A DNA stretch of 64,000 nt from Pelagibius sp. Alg239-R121 (GTDB taxonomy: Bacteria; Pseudomonadota; Alphaproteobacteria; Kiloniellales; Kiloniellaceae), in contig NZ_CAMZOF010000012.1 in NCBI RefSeq assembly GCF_947331435.1, positions 1-64,000 of the forward strand, written 5' to 3'. Positions 17,794 to 26,308 of the stretch are shown one piece after another (the stretch's first letter is position 1; the number at the start of each line of letters is the position of its first letter). The notes below the pieces were generated by a model. It was not told the origin of the DNA and ran no database searches. It saw nothing but the letters and a program-made list of their open reading frames with translations. A program made the position numbers and the translations under genes.

Positions 17794-18592
17794 TGGCCAC
17801 TCCCTTCACCCGATCCAAAAAAGACAACAGTACAGTATTTACTTGGCCGGGATCTTCGACCATAGCCATATGCCTGAGGCCAGGCAGAATTTTGATCTGC
17901 GCACCGGAAATCTCTCCGGCAATTGCCTGCGACATCTCCGGTGAGTTCCCGAAATCCTCATCTCCCGTCATGACCAGCGTCGGACAGGAAATGGCCGGAT
18001 CTGGCGCGACCAGCTCGTCGACACCGTCAGCCAGCACCTGATAGATGCTGGGATACACCTGTTTGCTGTTGGCCATCACCCACCGCCGCACGAGTCCGGT
18101 CCTATCTTGATCCGACTTTCTGAAGCCTTCCGTGAACCAGCGGTCCAAGGCAGCCTCGACCGTGGCGGACGGCCCATCCTGCCTCGCCTGCGCGACGCGT
18201 TTAAGGATCGCATCCTGGGCAGCCGCTTTACGCTTGTGCGGCGAGTGCAGGATTCCGAGTGCCGAGACGCGCCCTGGATGATCCATCGCAAAACGCCTGC
18301 AAATCATTCCCCCGAGCGAAAAACCCAGAACGGCACAGGATTCGATATCGTTCTCGTCAAGCAGCTTCAGAAGTTGCGTCGAAAAAAGCGTGAGATCGGG
18401 CGTAGACGGCGGCGTCTGGCTGTCGCCGTGCCCATAAAGATCGTAGGTCAGTACACGATAACTCTGTGCGAGCACCGGAACTTGCCACTGCCACATGGCC
18501 TTATTGAGACCCAGGCCATGAATGAGAACGACGACGGAACCAGAATCTCCATGCCACTCGAAACTCGTACCATCCACCGCCATGAGCGCCAT
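17786..18592 (-). CDS. Alpha/beta hydrolase (PcaD/RutD-like)
   Basis: A hydrolase of about 268 residues resembling 3-oxoadipate enol-lactonase and RutD. The nucleophile elbow is GFSLGG, the acid is in MTGDEDFG and the histidine is in LRHMAMVEDP; HGLGLNKAMW is the oxyanion segment. I use the ATG at 18592, which overlaps the RidA stop (TGATG); a TTG one codon upstream is less likely. It probably opens a lactone or amide ring, or removes a toxic intermediate, in the pathway encoded by this operon. Confidence 0.88.
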   Translation of the reverse strand: MALMAVDGTSFEWHGDSGSVVVLIHGLGLNKAMWQWQVPVLAQSYRVLTYDLYGHGDSQTPPSTPDLTLFSTQLLKLLDENDIESCAVLGFSLGGMICRRFAMDHPGRVSALGILHSPHKRKAAAQDAILKRVAQARQDGPSATVEAALDRWFTEGFRKSDQDRTGLVRRWVMANSKQVYPSIYQVLADGVDELVAPDPAISCPTLVMTGDEDFGNSPEMSQAIAGEISGAQIKILPGLRHMAMVEDPGQVNTVLLSFLDRVKGVANG

Positions 18593-19008
18593 CAAACCTG
18601 TTCCGGCTTCAAGGGTTTGTACGCAACCACTTCGACCTCGACACGTGCATCCACCAACAGGTCGTTGACCACAGCGGACCGGGTTGGAGGCTCGTCCGGA
18701 AAGTACTCGCCATAGACAGCATTGAAACCAGGAAAGTCAGCGCGATCCGTCAACCAAACCATGGCCTTGACCACATCCTCCAGCGCACATCCAGCCAGCG
18801 CCAGGGTTGCTTCGATATCGTCGAGCACGGCACGGGTCTGCTCTTCAATCGTCCCATCGGTCATCGGCACGCCATCCTTGAATGGGACCTGCCCGGTCAG
18901 AAAAACGAAATCACCGGCCCTGATGGCGCGCGATAACGTCAGCGTTCGCCCGCCGATAACAAGGGGTTCGCCGATAACCTGCTTTTTTTGGGCTCGTATG
19001 TCGTTCAT
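18592..19008 (-). CDS. RidA/YjgF family protein (RutC-like)
   Basis: A 138-residue RidA-fold protein. The family deaminates reactive enamines and imines; RutC-type members act on aminoacrylate-like compounds. FLTGQVPFKDGVPMTDGTIE and the C-terminal ARVEVEVVAYKPL strand are typical, and the position of the usual catalytic arginine is occupied in LLVDARVEVE. It is the first gene of a reverse operon and lies across a 218-base divergent region from the aldehyde dehydrogenase. Confidence 0.88.
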   Translation of the reverse strand: MNDIRAQKKQVIGEPLVIGGRTLTLSRAIRAGDFVFLTGQVPFKDGVPMTDGTIEEQTRAVLDDIEATLALAGCALEDVVKAMVWLTDRADFPGFNAVYGEYFPDEPPTRSAVVNDLLVDARVEVEVVAYKPLKPEQV

Positions 19009-19050
19009 CCCGTCCTCCGCTGGCTAAAACCTACAGTGCAAAATCCATCC

Positions 19051-19083
19051 TTCGACACCGATTATTCGCCTAGTAGTGTCGAA
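19051..19083. promoter_or_regulatory. Spaced inverted repeat, RidA / ALDH promoter
   Basis: TTCGACAC (19051-19058) and GTGTCGAA (19076-19083) are perfect 8-base inverted arms separated by 17 bases, in the divergent spacer between ridA and the aldehyde dehydrogenase gene. The half-site core TCGACA is the same as in the palindromes at 29534-29551 and 33742-33759. ATTATTCGCC in the spacer (19061-19070) also recurs beside the 29.5 kb site. It probably binds a regulator; which one is unknown. Confidence 0.6.
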
Positions 19084-19226
19084 AAATCTGGGTTATGCCA
19101 GAGATATCGCGACACAATTGAAGTTGAAGAACTCACGGTCGCAAAAATGCGTCCCTGCCAGTCCATAAAGTCCAGTTTGGACGAGGCCCAGGTCGGAAGA
19201 GACCCAAGTCGAAAGAGGAATGAATC

Positions 19227-20711
19227 ATGACGGATCTTGTCCGCTATCAAATGCTCATCAACGGCGAGTGGGTCGATGCAGAAGACGGAAAAAGCTTTGC
19301 CAGCGTGAACCCGGCCACTCAGCAGGCCTGGGCGGACATTCCGGAAGCAACAGCAAACGACGTCGATCGTGCGGTCAAAACAGCTCACCAGGCCTTTTTG
19401 GAGGGCCCTTGGGCAGCCTGCACAGCGACCGAACGCGGTAAATATCTGCGCAGGCTGGCGGACCTGCTTGCCGAAAAATCAGAGGAACTGGGCCGAACTG
19501 AATCCGTCGACACAGGCAAGATGCTGAAAGAGACTCGCTGGCAGGCTAAGTACATCGCTGAGTTCTTCCATTACTACGCCGGCTGTGCCGACAAGATCCA
19601 CGGCGAGACGCTGCCCATTGACAAGCCGGATATGCTGACCTTCACCTCGCGGGAGCCTTTGGGTGTCGTGGCGGCCGTCGTCCCCTGGAATTCCCAGTTG
19701 TTTCTTGTCGCGGTCAAAATCGGCCCAGCCCTCGCTGCGGGCAACACGGTCGTTCTAAAAGCCTCAGAGCATGCGTCCGCCGCGATGCTTGAATTCGGCC
19801 GTTTGATCGAGGCCGCAGGCTTCCCGCCAGGCGTGGTCAATATCGTCACCGGCCACGGTGACCCCTGCGGCAAAGCCCTGACGTCGCATCCGTTGGTGCA
19901 GCGCATCAGCTTTACCGGTGGTCCGGGCGCGGCAAAGCACGTCCTCTACAACTCCGCGGAAAACTTTGCTGAGGTTTCCTTAGAACTCGGCGGAAAGTCG
20001 CCTTTCATCGTTTTCGAAGATGCCAACATTGAAAGCGCAGTGAACGGCTCCATCGCCGGCATCTTCGGCGCGACCGGCCAAAGCTGCGTCGCCGGTTCCC
20101 GCCTCTATCTGCAAGAGAAGATTGCCGACGCCTTCCTTGAGCGCATGGTCGGACTCGCAGGTCAGATCCGGATCGGCGATCCACTCGCCGAAGAAACCCA
20201 GATGGGTCCGCTTTGCACACAAGGACAGATGGACTGTATCGAGCGCGAAGTTGCCTTTGCTCTCGAGGAAGGCGGCAAGCTGCTGTGCGGCGGCAAGCGG
20301 CCGGCAGACCGCAACGATGGACTATTCTATGAACCTACGATCATCGAGTGCCAAAGTCAGAATCAGCGCATCGTCGATACAGAACTGTTCGGTCCGGTCC
20401 TCAGCGTACAGCGCTTCAAAGACGAGGCTGAAGTGATCCGCCTCGCGAACGATACCAAACATGGACTTGCAGCCGGAATTTTCACGACTGACAGTGCCCG
20501 CTCCATGCGCGTGGCCAAGGCCGTGCGCGCGGGCATCGTCTGGGTCAACACCTACCGGGTCGTCTCACCCATCGCAGAATTCGGCGGTTTCAAGGGCTCC
20601 GGTTACGGACGGGAATCCGGCTTTCAGGCCATGTACGACTATACGCGGCCGAAGACCGTTTGGGTCAATACTTCCAGCGAACCCATGGCAAACCCCTTCG
20701 TGATGCGTTAG
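19227..20711 (+). CDS. NAD(P)+-dependent aldehyde dehydrogenase
   Basis: A 494-residue aldehyde dehydrogenase. The catalytic glutamate is in EVSLELGGKSP and the catalytic cysteine is in GATGQSCVAGSR. The cofactor-binding PWNSQL segment and the C-terminal FGGFKGSGYGRE segment are present. Length is standard. It oxidises an aldehyde to an acid; its place opposite the RidA operon, with a shared control region, suggests the aldehyde is an intermediate of that pathway. It is convergent with the GFA-family gene, with 15 bases between. Confidence 0.93.
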   Translation: MTDLVRYQMLINGEWVDAEDGKSFASVNPATQQAWADIPEATANDVDRAVKTAHQAFLEGPWAACTATERGKYLRRLADLLAEKSEELGRTESVDTGKMLKETRWQAKYIAEFFHYYAGCADKIHGETLPIDKPDMLTFTSREPLGVVAAVVPWNSQLFLVAVKIGPALAAGNTVVLKASEHASAAMLEFGRLIEAAGFPPGVVNIVTGHGDPCGKALTSHPLVQRISFTGGPGAAKHVLYNSAENFAEVSLELGGKSPFIVFEDANIESAVNGSIAGIFGATGQSCVAGSRLYLQEKIADAFLERMVGLAGQIRIGDPLAEETQMGPLCTQGQMDCIEREVAFALEEGGKLLCGGKRPADRNDGLFYEPTIIECQSQNQRIVDTELFGPVLSVQRFKDEAEVIRLANDTKHGLAAGIFTTDSARSMRVAKAVRAGIVWVNTYRVVSPIAEFGGFKGSGYGRESGFQAMYDYTRPKTVWVNTSSEPMANPFVMR

Positions 20712-20726
20712 GGGATTCAGGGCCTT

Positions 20727-21218
20727 TTAATTTCGAAGCGCATGGAACCGCTCAAGACTTTCCGGCGGCCAGTAGGCCTTGCGGTCATAGTATTCTTCGA
20801 CCGCAGGGATATCTGTTGATAGAGGTAACCAGGGCTGTTTTGAACCCGTGAAGATGTGGATATCGGGCGATAGTCTGCGTGGTTCATCGAGCGTCCCGCT
20901 GCGCAGGAACAAGACCTTGTCTCCAACAGCCATCGCATAATGGCTCCACAAGGCGATCTGGCAGTTCGGACAGCGGAAAAACTTTTGTCCCTCGCCGCTC
21001 TGTGAGGGCGCGCCCACCTGTATCGGCTTTTCCTTCAGCAGCATCACCCGGTCACTCTCGATAATCGCATTCAAGGCGAAGGCCGAGCCGCTTTCCCGCT
21101 GACACCACAGGCAATGACAGCAGTGAACGAACATGGGAGCCGTCAGCATGCGATAGCGCACGGCTCCACAACCGCAGCCACCGTCGAGGTGATAACCTGC
21201 GTCGACTTTTTCAGACAT
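20727..21218 (-). CDS. GFA family (CENP-V/GFA domain) protein
   Basis: A 163-residue zinc-binding protein of the glutathione-dependent formaldehyde-activating-like family. Cysteine clusters GGCGCGAVRY, HCCHCLWCQRESG and FFRCPNCQIALW supply the metal ligands. Catalytic roles in this family are poorly established; a link to formaldehyde or thiol adducts is possible, as demethylation of betaines releases formaldehyde. It is 85 bases downstream of the acyl-CoA ligase gene on the same strand and may be the last gene of that operon. Confidence 0.86.
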   Translation of the reverse strand: MSEKVDAGYHLDGGCGCGAVRYRMLTAPMFVHCCHCLWCQRESGSAFALNAIIESDRVMLLKEKPIQVGAPSQSGEGQKFFRCPNCQIALWSHYAMAVGDKVLFLRSGTLDEPRRLSPDIHIFTGSKQPWLPLSTDIPAVEEYYDRKAYWPPESLERFHALRN

Positions 21219-21303
21219 TTAATGGTTCCGGCTCAGATAAACAGAATGAAAGCGTAACGGCGTGACTGAGACGCGGCAAGTGCGGTCGGAATGACCCACA
21301 TAT

Positions 21304-23403
21304 TTACGACGGTTCATCCCACAGGTGCATCAGAACATCAACTGCACAAACCCTATCCGGCAGCACAAACAGTGGGTTGATTTCCAACTCGGCGATCCGA
21401 CAGGACTGCAATTGTACGTATTTCGCGAGCCTCGACAGATCGCCTGCCAACCGCGTTACATCAGTAGCTGGCTGTCCGCGAAACCCGTTGAGGAGGCGCG
21501 ACACCTTAAGCCGGCAAAGAGCATTGAATACATCCTGCTCACTCGACGGTAACAGCAGGGTCACCGCGTCACCGACAAGCTCAACGAGCACGCCGCCGCT
21601 CGCCAAGGTCATAGCAAGACCGAATTGGGCATCGCTGCGGATGCTAACCAAGAGTTCGGCAATGCTTCCCTCGACCATCTGCTCGACCAAAAAACGATCG
21701 CTGACGGCCTCCGGCTTGCCGTTCATCACGTCCCGGCTCATCTCCTCGAGGGCACTCTCCAGAGCCGATGCCGAACACAGATTAAGCCGGACCGCTCCGA
21801 CGTCCGTTTTATGCGCCAATTGCGGGCTGACCATTTTCAGCGCAACCGGATAGCCAATCTCGCTTGCGGCGCTTGCAGCGTCTCCAGGCACCACACAGCG
21901 ACCGTTGGGAATCGGGAAATTACCCGCCTTCAGCAATGACTTGCCGGACCATTCGTCGAGCAGAAACGTTTGCTCGTTCTTGCAGGCAGACAGCAGCGGT
22001 TCAGGCTCTTGTTTCAGGATTTCCGTGCGGCGTTTTCCGTACCAGGCGGCAACCTTAATTGCATTCAGAGCCTCATGGATACCCTGCAGAGGCGCGATCC
22101 CCTCTCGCACCAAAAAGTCGCGTGTTTCCAAGTCCATGTTTTCCGGCAGACTGCTGCAAACGGCCGCCGGCACTCCCGCCTCTTTTACTGCGGCGATAAA
22201 GGCTCTTGTGTCGTTGAGGTAAAGCGGCTTGGTTTCATCAAGTCCCGGAAAGGGGAAATCCTGCACAATGACTGCAGCATCACAGTCATCCTGGCAAGCC
22301 GTCCTGAACACCGGAAGGACGCGCTCGAACACACCCCAGATCGGCGTGGTGTAATCGAGAGGATTGGATACTGTCGCGATATCCGGTAATTGGGTCTTCA
22401 AAATCGCCGCCGTTGCCTGCTCCGGCTGGGGAAACTTCAATCCGATCGTTTCTCCGTAGTCGGCCAGCATCGTCGCGCCACCGCCCGAGCAGGTGAAGCC
22501 AAGCAACCGGTCACTCTTCGGGACACCCGAAATGGCGAGGAACTTCAGTGTTTCCAGCATCTGCGCAGGATTGTGAACCCGGATGATTCCCAGTCTGTCG
22601 AACAGCGCCTGATAGAGATCGTCCGCCCCGGACAAGGATCCGGTATGGCTGACCGTCAATCGAGCACCAACCTCTGAGCTTCCCGTTTTCAAGGCGATGA
22701 GCGGCTTACCAAGCCGAAGTGCCTTCATGGCGGCATCGACAAAGCGCCCGATATCCCGCAAACCTTCGATATGAAGCCCAATGGCGCGCACTTCGTCTTG
22801 CTCACAGAGTACGTCGACGAAATCTTCCAGCTGCAGAACAGCCTGATTACCGGCTGAAATCATATGAGTGAATGGCACGGAGCGTTGGCTCATGATCAGA
22901 TCAGAAGAGATCATTCCGCTTTGGGTGATAACTGCGGCGCCGTATCCCGGGCAAGAGCCACCATGTGCAAAGGGCCAGAGTGCAACCTGATCCAGATAGT
23001 TGATCATGCCATAACAATTCGGCCCGATCAGCGCCATGTCTCCCGCCGCCTCGATCAGGGCCTTCTGGGCGCTCCGCCCGTCTTCGCCGGCTTCAGCAAA
23101 GCCGGCCGTGTAGCAAACAACACCGCCCGCGCCAAGGCGCCGCAAATCGGCGATCACCTCGACTGCGCCGGCGACTGGGATTGCCAGGAACACCGCATCT
23201 GGCGGTTCGGGCAGATCCAGGACAGACGCAAAACACGGGAAACCGCCAAGAGTTTCGCGTTTCGGATTAACCGGCCAGATAGCCCCTGAGTACCCGATCC
23301 TGCCGCATTCCATAATGGCAGTGGCCGCATCTCGTCCACCAACGACGGCGACGTGCCGCGGTTTCAGAAGTCGCTGCAGGTTCTGCCGTTGCTTCGGTGT
23401 CAC
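21304..23403 (-). CDS. NDP-forming acyl-CoA synthetase, probable gamma-butyrobetainyl-CoA synthetase
   Basis: A 699-residue single-chain ADP-forming acyl-CoA ligase. The order is an N-terminal CoA-binding Rossmann domain (LLKPRHVAVVGG), a succinyl-CoA-ligase-like domain with the phosphorylated histidine at residue 253 in SHTGSLSG, and a C-terminal ATP-grasp domain from about residue 470 (ALKMVSPQLAHKTDVGAVRL). It overlaps the acyl-CoA dehydrogenase gene by 4 bases. In this context it would activate gamma-butyrobetaine or crotonobetaine to the CoA thioester; the family call is firm, the substrate is inferred. Confidence 0.86.
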   Translation of the reverse strand: MTPKQRQNLQRLLKPRHVAVVGGRDAATAIMECGRIGYSGAIWPVNPKRETLGGFPCFASVLDLPEPPDAVFLAIPVAGAVEVIADLRRLGAGGVVCYTAGFAEAGEDGRSAQKALIEAAGDMALIGPNCYGMINYLDQVALWPFAHGGSCPGYGAAVITQSGMISSDLIMSQRSVPFTHMISAGNQAVLQLEDFVDVLCEQDEVRAIGLHIEGLRDIGRFVDAAMKALRLGKPLIALKTGSSEVGARLTVSHTGSLSGADDLYQALFDRLGIIRVHNPAQMLETLKFLAISGVPKSDRLLGFTCSGGGATMLADYGETIGLKFPQPEQATAAILKTQLPDIATVSNPLDYTTPIWGVFERVLPVFRTACQDDCDAAVIVQDFPFPGLDETKPLYLNDTRAFIAAVKEAGVPAAVCSSLPENMDLETRDFLVREGIAPLQGIHEALNAIKVAAWYGKRRTEILKQEPEPLLSACKNEQTFLLDEWSGKSLLKAGNFPIPNGRCVVPGDAASAASEIGYPVALKMVSPQLAHKTDVGAVRLNLCSASALESALEEMSRDVMNGKPEAVSDRFLVEQMVEGSIAELLVSIRSDAQFGLAMTLASGGVLVELVGDAVTLLLPSSEQDVFNALCRLKVSRLLNGFRGQPATDVTRLAGDLSRLAKYVQLQSCRIAELEINPLFVLPDRVCAVDVLMHLWDEPS

Positions 23404-24560
23404 GCGCCAAGCGGCCTTAAGATGGAGCGGGTGATGATGTGGCGCTGGATCTCAGATGTACCGTCCCAGATCCGCTCAAGCCGTGAATCACGCCAGAGGC
23501 GTTGGATCGGCAGTTCCTCCATCAAACCCATGCCGCCATAGATCTGCACGGCATCATCAGCCACCCTGTTCAGCATCTCCGAGCAGTAGACCTTGACCAT
23601 CGCCGCATCGGCATCCTGCATGATGCCCTGATCCGCCTTGGCAACCGCGTCCATCACCAGGAGGTCTGCAGTTTTCAATCCGATGGTCATGTCAGCGAGA
23701 CGAAAGCCCGTCGCCTGAAACTGGCCGATGGGCTTGCCAAACTGCTTTCTGGTCGCCGCCCAGTCGATCGCCAGGTCCCGAATACGTTCAGCCTTTCCGC
23801 AGCAGGTTGCGCCAACCCAGACCCGTCCCATACCCAGCCATTTGCCGGAAAGCTCCAGACCACGCCCCTCTTCACCCAGGATCTGATCGGGCCCGAGCCG
23901 AACATCCGAAAAACTGAGCGCAAAATTCTGATAACCTCGATAGCTGACACACTTGTTGCCCTCGCGAATATCAAAGCCGGGCAAACCGACATCGACTAAG
24001 AAGGCCGTCACCCGCTTACGCGGACCACGCGATGTTTCATCGATACCCGTCGCCGCAAAGACAATCGCAAAATCCGGCATGCAGGGCCCGGAGATGAAGT
24101 GTTTCGATCCGTTCAGGATCCAATCATCTCCATCACGCCTCGCATTGGTTTTCATACCCATAACGTCAGAACCCGCTTCCGGTTCAGTCAGCGCGAAAAG
24201 CTCGCGCTTTTCCGCCCGCACGCAGGGCATCAGGTAGCGATCGACCTGATCACCCGCGCAGGCCATCAGCAGTTCTGTCGGACGGCCGATCCAGGAATGC
24301 AGTGCATGAGAGGTCTTGCCATATTCGCGTTCCATGATCGCCATAGCCGTATAGTCGAGCCCGCCACCACCGACGGCCTCGGGCAAATTGGCCGCATAGA
24401 GGCCGGTCTCGATGGCGCGTTTCTCGATCTGTTTTCCCAGCTCGGGCGGAACTTCGCCGTTACGGTCCACCTCTTCCTCGTGAGGGTAGATTTCCGCCTC
24501 CATAAAGGCGCGCACCGTTTGCAGCAAAAGCTCATTTTCGTGGCTTAGCGTGATGTCCAT
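23400..24560 (-). CDS. Acyl-CoA dehydrogenase, probable gamma-butyrobetainyl-CoA dehydrogenase
   Basis: A 386-residue FAD enzyme that introduces a 2,3 double bond in an acyl-CoA. FALTEPEAGSDVMGMKT and the VQIYGGMGLMEELPIQR segment are standard. At the usual catalytic glutamate of MCAD-type enzymes (YEGT) this protein has aspartate, in RIWDGTSEIQ. Its neighbours are an acyl-CoA ligase, a betaine-type ABC transporter and BKACE, and a CaiD hydratase is nearby, so gamma-butyrobetainyl-CoA to crotonobetainyl-CoA is the likely reaction. Start ATG 24560 follows the permease stop by 16 bases. Confidence 0.88.
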   Translation of the reverse strand: MDITLSHENELLLQTVRAFMEAEIYPHEEEVDRNGEVPPELGKQIEKRAIETGLYAANLPEAVGGGGLDYTAMAIMEREYGKTSHALHSWIGRPTELLMACAGDQVDRYLMPCVRAEKRELFALTEPEAGSDVMGMKTNARRDGDDWILNGSKHFISGPCMPDFAIVFAATGIDETSRGPRKRVTAFLVDVGLPGFDIREGNKCVSYRGYQNFALSFSDVRLGPDQILGEEGRGLELSGKWLGMGRVWVGATCCGKAERIRDLAIDWAATRKQFGKPIGQFQATGFRLADMTIGLKTADLLVMDAVAKADQGIMQDADAAMVKVYCSEMLNRVADDAVQIYGGMGLMEELPIQRLWRDSRLERIWDGTSEIQRHIITRSILRPLGA

Positions 24561-24576
24561 AACAGACTCCGAAAAC

Positions 24577-25389
24577 TCAGGTTTCTTTGGTTTCAGCCGC
24601 AGGCGCCCGCCCGCGGGAGAGCAGCACCGACAGCAGCAGCGCAGTGAGAGTCACCACGATCAGCACCACTGCGGCGGCGGCCACGGTGGGGTCGGTGTTC
24701 TCGCGGATGCCGTCCCACATGCGCCGCGGCAAGGTGAAGACCCGGAACTTCGCGATAAAGAGAGTGACCACGATTTCGTCCCAAGAAAGGATGAAGGCAA
24801 ATACGGCGCCGGCCAGAATGCCTGGTCTGATTGAAGGAAAAATCACCCGGCGTAAGGTGGTTGGCAGAGCCGCACCAAGATTGCGCGACGCCTGCTCCAG
24901 CTTGGGATCAAAATTCGCCAGGGCGGCCGACACGGTGATCAGCACCATGGGCGCAGCCAGGATCGCATGCGCGATGATCATACCCAGGTAACTGTCCAGT
25001 AAACCCAGTTTGACCCAGACCCGATAGAAGGCCATGGCCGAAATAATCGGCGGGATAATCAACGGCAACAGCAGTAACGCCCGGATGGCCTCGGAAAAGC
25101 GGGTCGAGATCCGCCACAGGCCGATCGCGCAGAGCGTGCCCAGAACCGTCGCCAGGATGGCGGCACCACACGCGATAACCAGGCTTTGGAAGATACTTGA
25201 GATCCATTCGTCGCTGCTGAAGAGATTGGCGTAATGGCGCAGCGACATACTGTCTTTCGGCACGGAAAGATAGCGTTCCGGAGTCAAGGACACGGGAAGT
25301 GCGATCAGGGCAGGCAAGACCAAAAACAAAAGCACCAGCCAGGCCCCTGCCCTGCCGAAACACCAACCCATGGAAGACCTGCCGTTCAT
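24577..25389 (-). CDS. ABC transporter permease (PotC type)
   Basis: A membrane subunit of about 270 residues with six hydrophobic segments. The EAA loop contacting the ATPase is seen in EQASRNLGAALPTTLRRVIFP. The start ATG 25389 overlaps the upstream permease stop (ATGA); an in-frame extension of 36 codons runs inside that gene and is rejected. It is paired with the PotB-type permease, SBP and ATPase of the same operon, a spermidine/putrescine-type importer that probably carries a quaternary amine. Confidence 0.91.
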   Translation of the reverse strand: MNGRSSMGWCFGRAGAWLVLLFLVLPALIALPVSLTPERYLSVPKDSMSLRHYANLFSSDEWISSIFQSLVIACGAAILATVLGTLCAIGLWRISTRFSEAIRALLLLPLIIPPIISAMAFYRVWVKLGLLDSYLGMIIAHAILAAPMVLITVSAALANFDPKLEQASRNLGAALPTTLRRVIFPSIRPGILAGAVFAFILSWDEIVVTLFIAKFRVFTLPRRMWDGIRENTDPTVAAAAVVLIVVTLTALLLSVLLSRGRAPAAETKET

Positions 25390-26216
25390 GCCTTGGCTCC
25401 GAAGACTTCGCTCAGTTTCATGAAGCGCGAAAGGGTGAACATCAGCGCCAGGACACCTCCGAGCATTAGGGTGGCCAGCATGGAGGCCGTACCCCACTGC
25501 AGCGTCACCAGAACCTGCACGGAGATGTATTCGGCGGCCATCAGAACCCGGCCGCCGCCTAATATCGCAGGTGTCACGTAAAAGCCGAGGGAGATAACAA
25601 AGACCAGGATCGAAGCAGCAAAGATGCCGGGCATCGTCAGCGGAAGGTAGATCCGTCGGAAAGTCACCAAAGGACCTGCCCCCAGACTGCGCGATGCAGA
25701 CATCACACGGCCATCGAGCCCCTGCATATTGGCCAGCAGCGGCAGGACGGCATAGGGAATCATGTAGTGGATCATGCCGATCAAAACGCCCAGTTCGTTT
25801 CGGACGAAAGTAATCGGTTCATCAGTAAGCCCACTTGAAATCAGAGCCCCGTTTAGCAACCCGTTCCGTCCCAACAGAGTCAACCAGGCGAAGGCCCGGA
25901 CCAGGACAGAAACCCAGAACGAGACCAGCACGAAAGTCAGCATCCAGGATCGTTCGCCGCTTGCCAGATGAGCCATCATGTAGGCGACGAGATAGCCCGC
26001 CAGAACCGCACCGAAGGTCGTCAAAAGACAAACTCGCAGCGTTGTCCACAAAATCCGCGCCAACGACGAGCTCGCGAACAGCTTTTCGTAATTCTGCAAG
26101 CCCGCTTGCGGCTCCGTGACGCTGAGCCAGAGAATGTTGATCACCGGCCAGGCATAGAGCGCCATTACGAGCAGGAGCAGCGGCGCCACCAGCAGCCAGT
26201 AATTGTTCAGTCTCAT
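25386..26216 (-). CDS. ABC transporter permease (PotB type)
   Basis: A membrane subunit of about 276 residues with six hydrophobic segments and an EAA loop in SASRSLGAGPLVTFRRIYLP. I prefer ATG 26216 (MRLNNYWLLV), which has GGGAA upstream and starts right before the first membrane helix; ATG 26237 seven codons earlier is possible but has no ribosome-binding site. It is preceded on the strand by the SBP gene and a hairpin at 26262-26301. Confidence 0.9.
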   Translation of the reverse strand: MRLNNYWLLVAPLLLLVMALYAWPVINILWLSVTEPQAGLQNYEKLFASSSLARILWTTLRVCLLTTFGAVLAGYLVAYMMAHLASGERSWMLTFVLVSFWVSVLVRAFAWLTLLGRNGLLNGALISSGLTDEPITFVRNELGVLIGMIHYMIPYAVLPLLANMQGLDGRVMSASRSLGAGPLVTFRRIYLPLTMPGIFAASILVFVISLGFYVTPAILGGGRVLMAAEYISVQVLVTLQWGTASMLATLMLGGVLALMFTLSRFMKLSEVFGAKA

Positions 26217-26261
26217 GTGTGCGGTTCCCGCAGGCATGGAAAAAGATGGTTCGGAATGACG

Positions 26262-26301
26262 GGCTGCCCGCCCAACAGCAGAGGCTTTCAGGCGGGCAGC
26301 C
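26262..26301 (-). promoter_or_regulatory. Intra-operon hairpin after the ABC binding-protein gene
   Basis: GGCTGCCCGCC (26262-26272) and GGCGGGCAGCC (26291-26301) form a perfect 11-base-pair stem with an 18-base loop, between the substrate-binding protein stop and the permease start. No T tract follows. It resembles the hairpins downstream of both dctP genes and probably protects the binding-protein mRNA or lowers read-through. Confidence 0.65.
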
Positions 26302-26308
26302 TCGTCAA

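Noticed and set aside
17413-18592. Ordinary pcaDC pair of protocatechuate degradation
   Set aside because: The pair looks like pcaD and pcaC, but pcaGH, pcaB, pcaIJ and pcaF are absent, and the flanking RidA and flavin reductase genes point to a different pathway.
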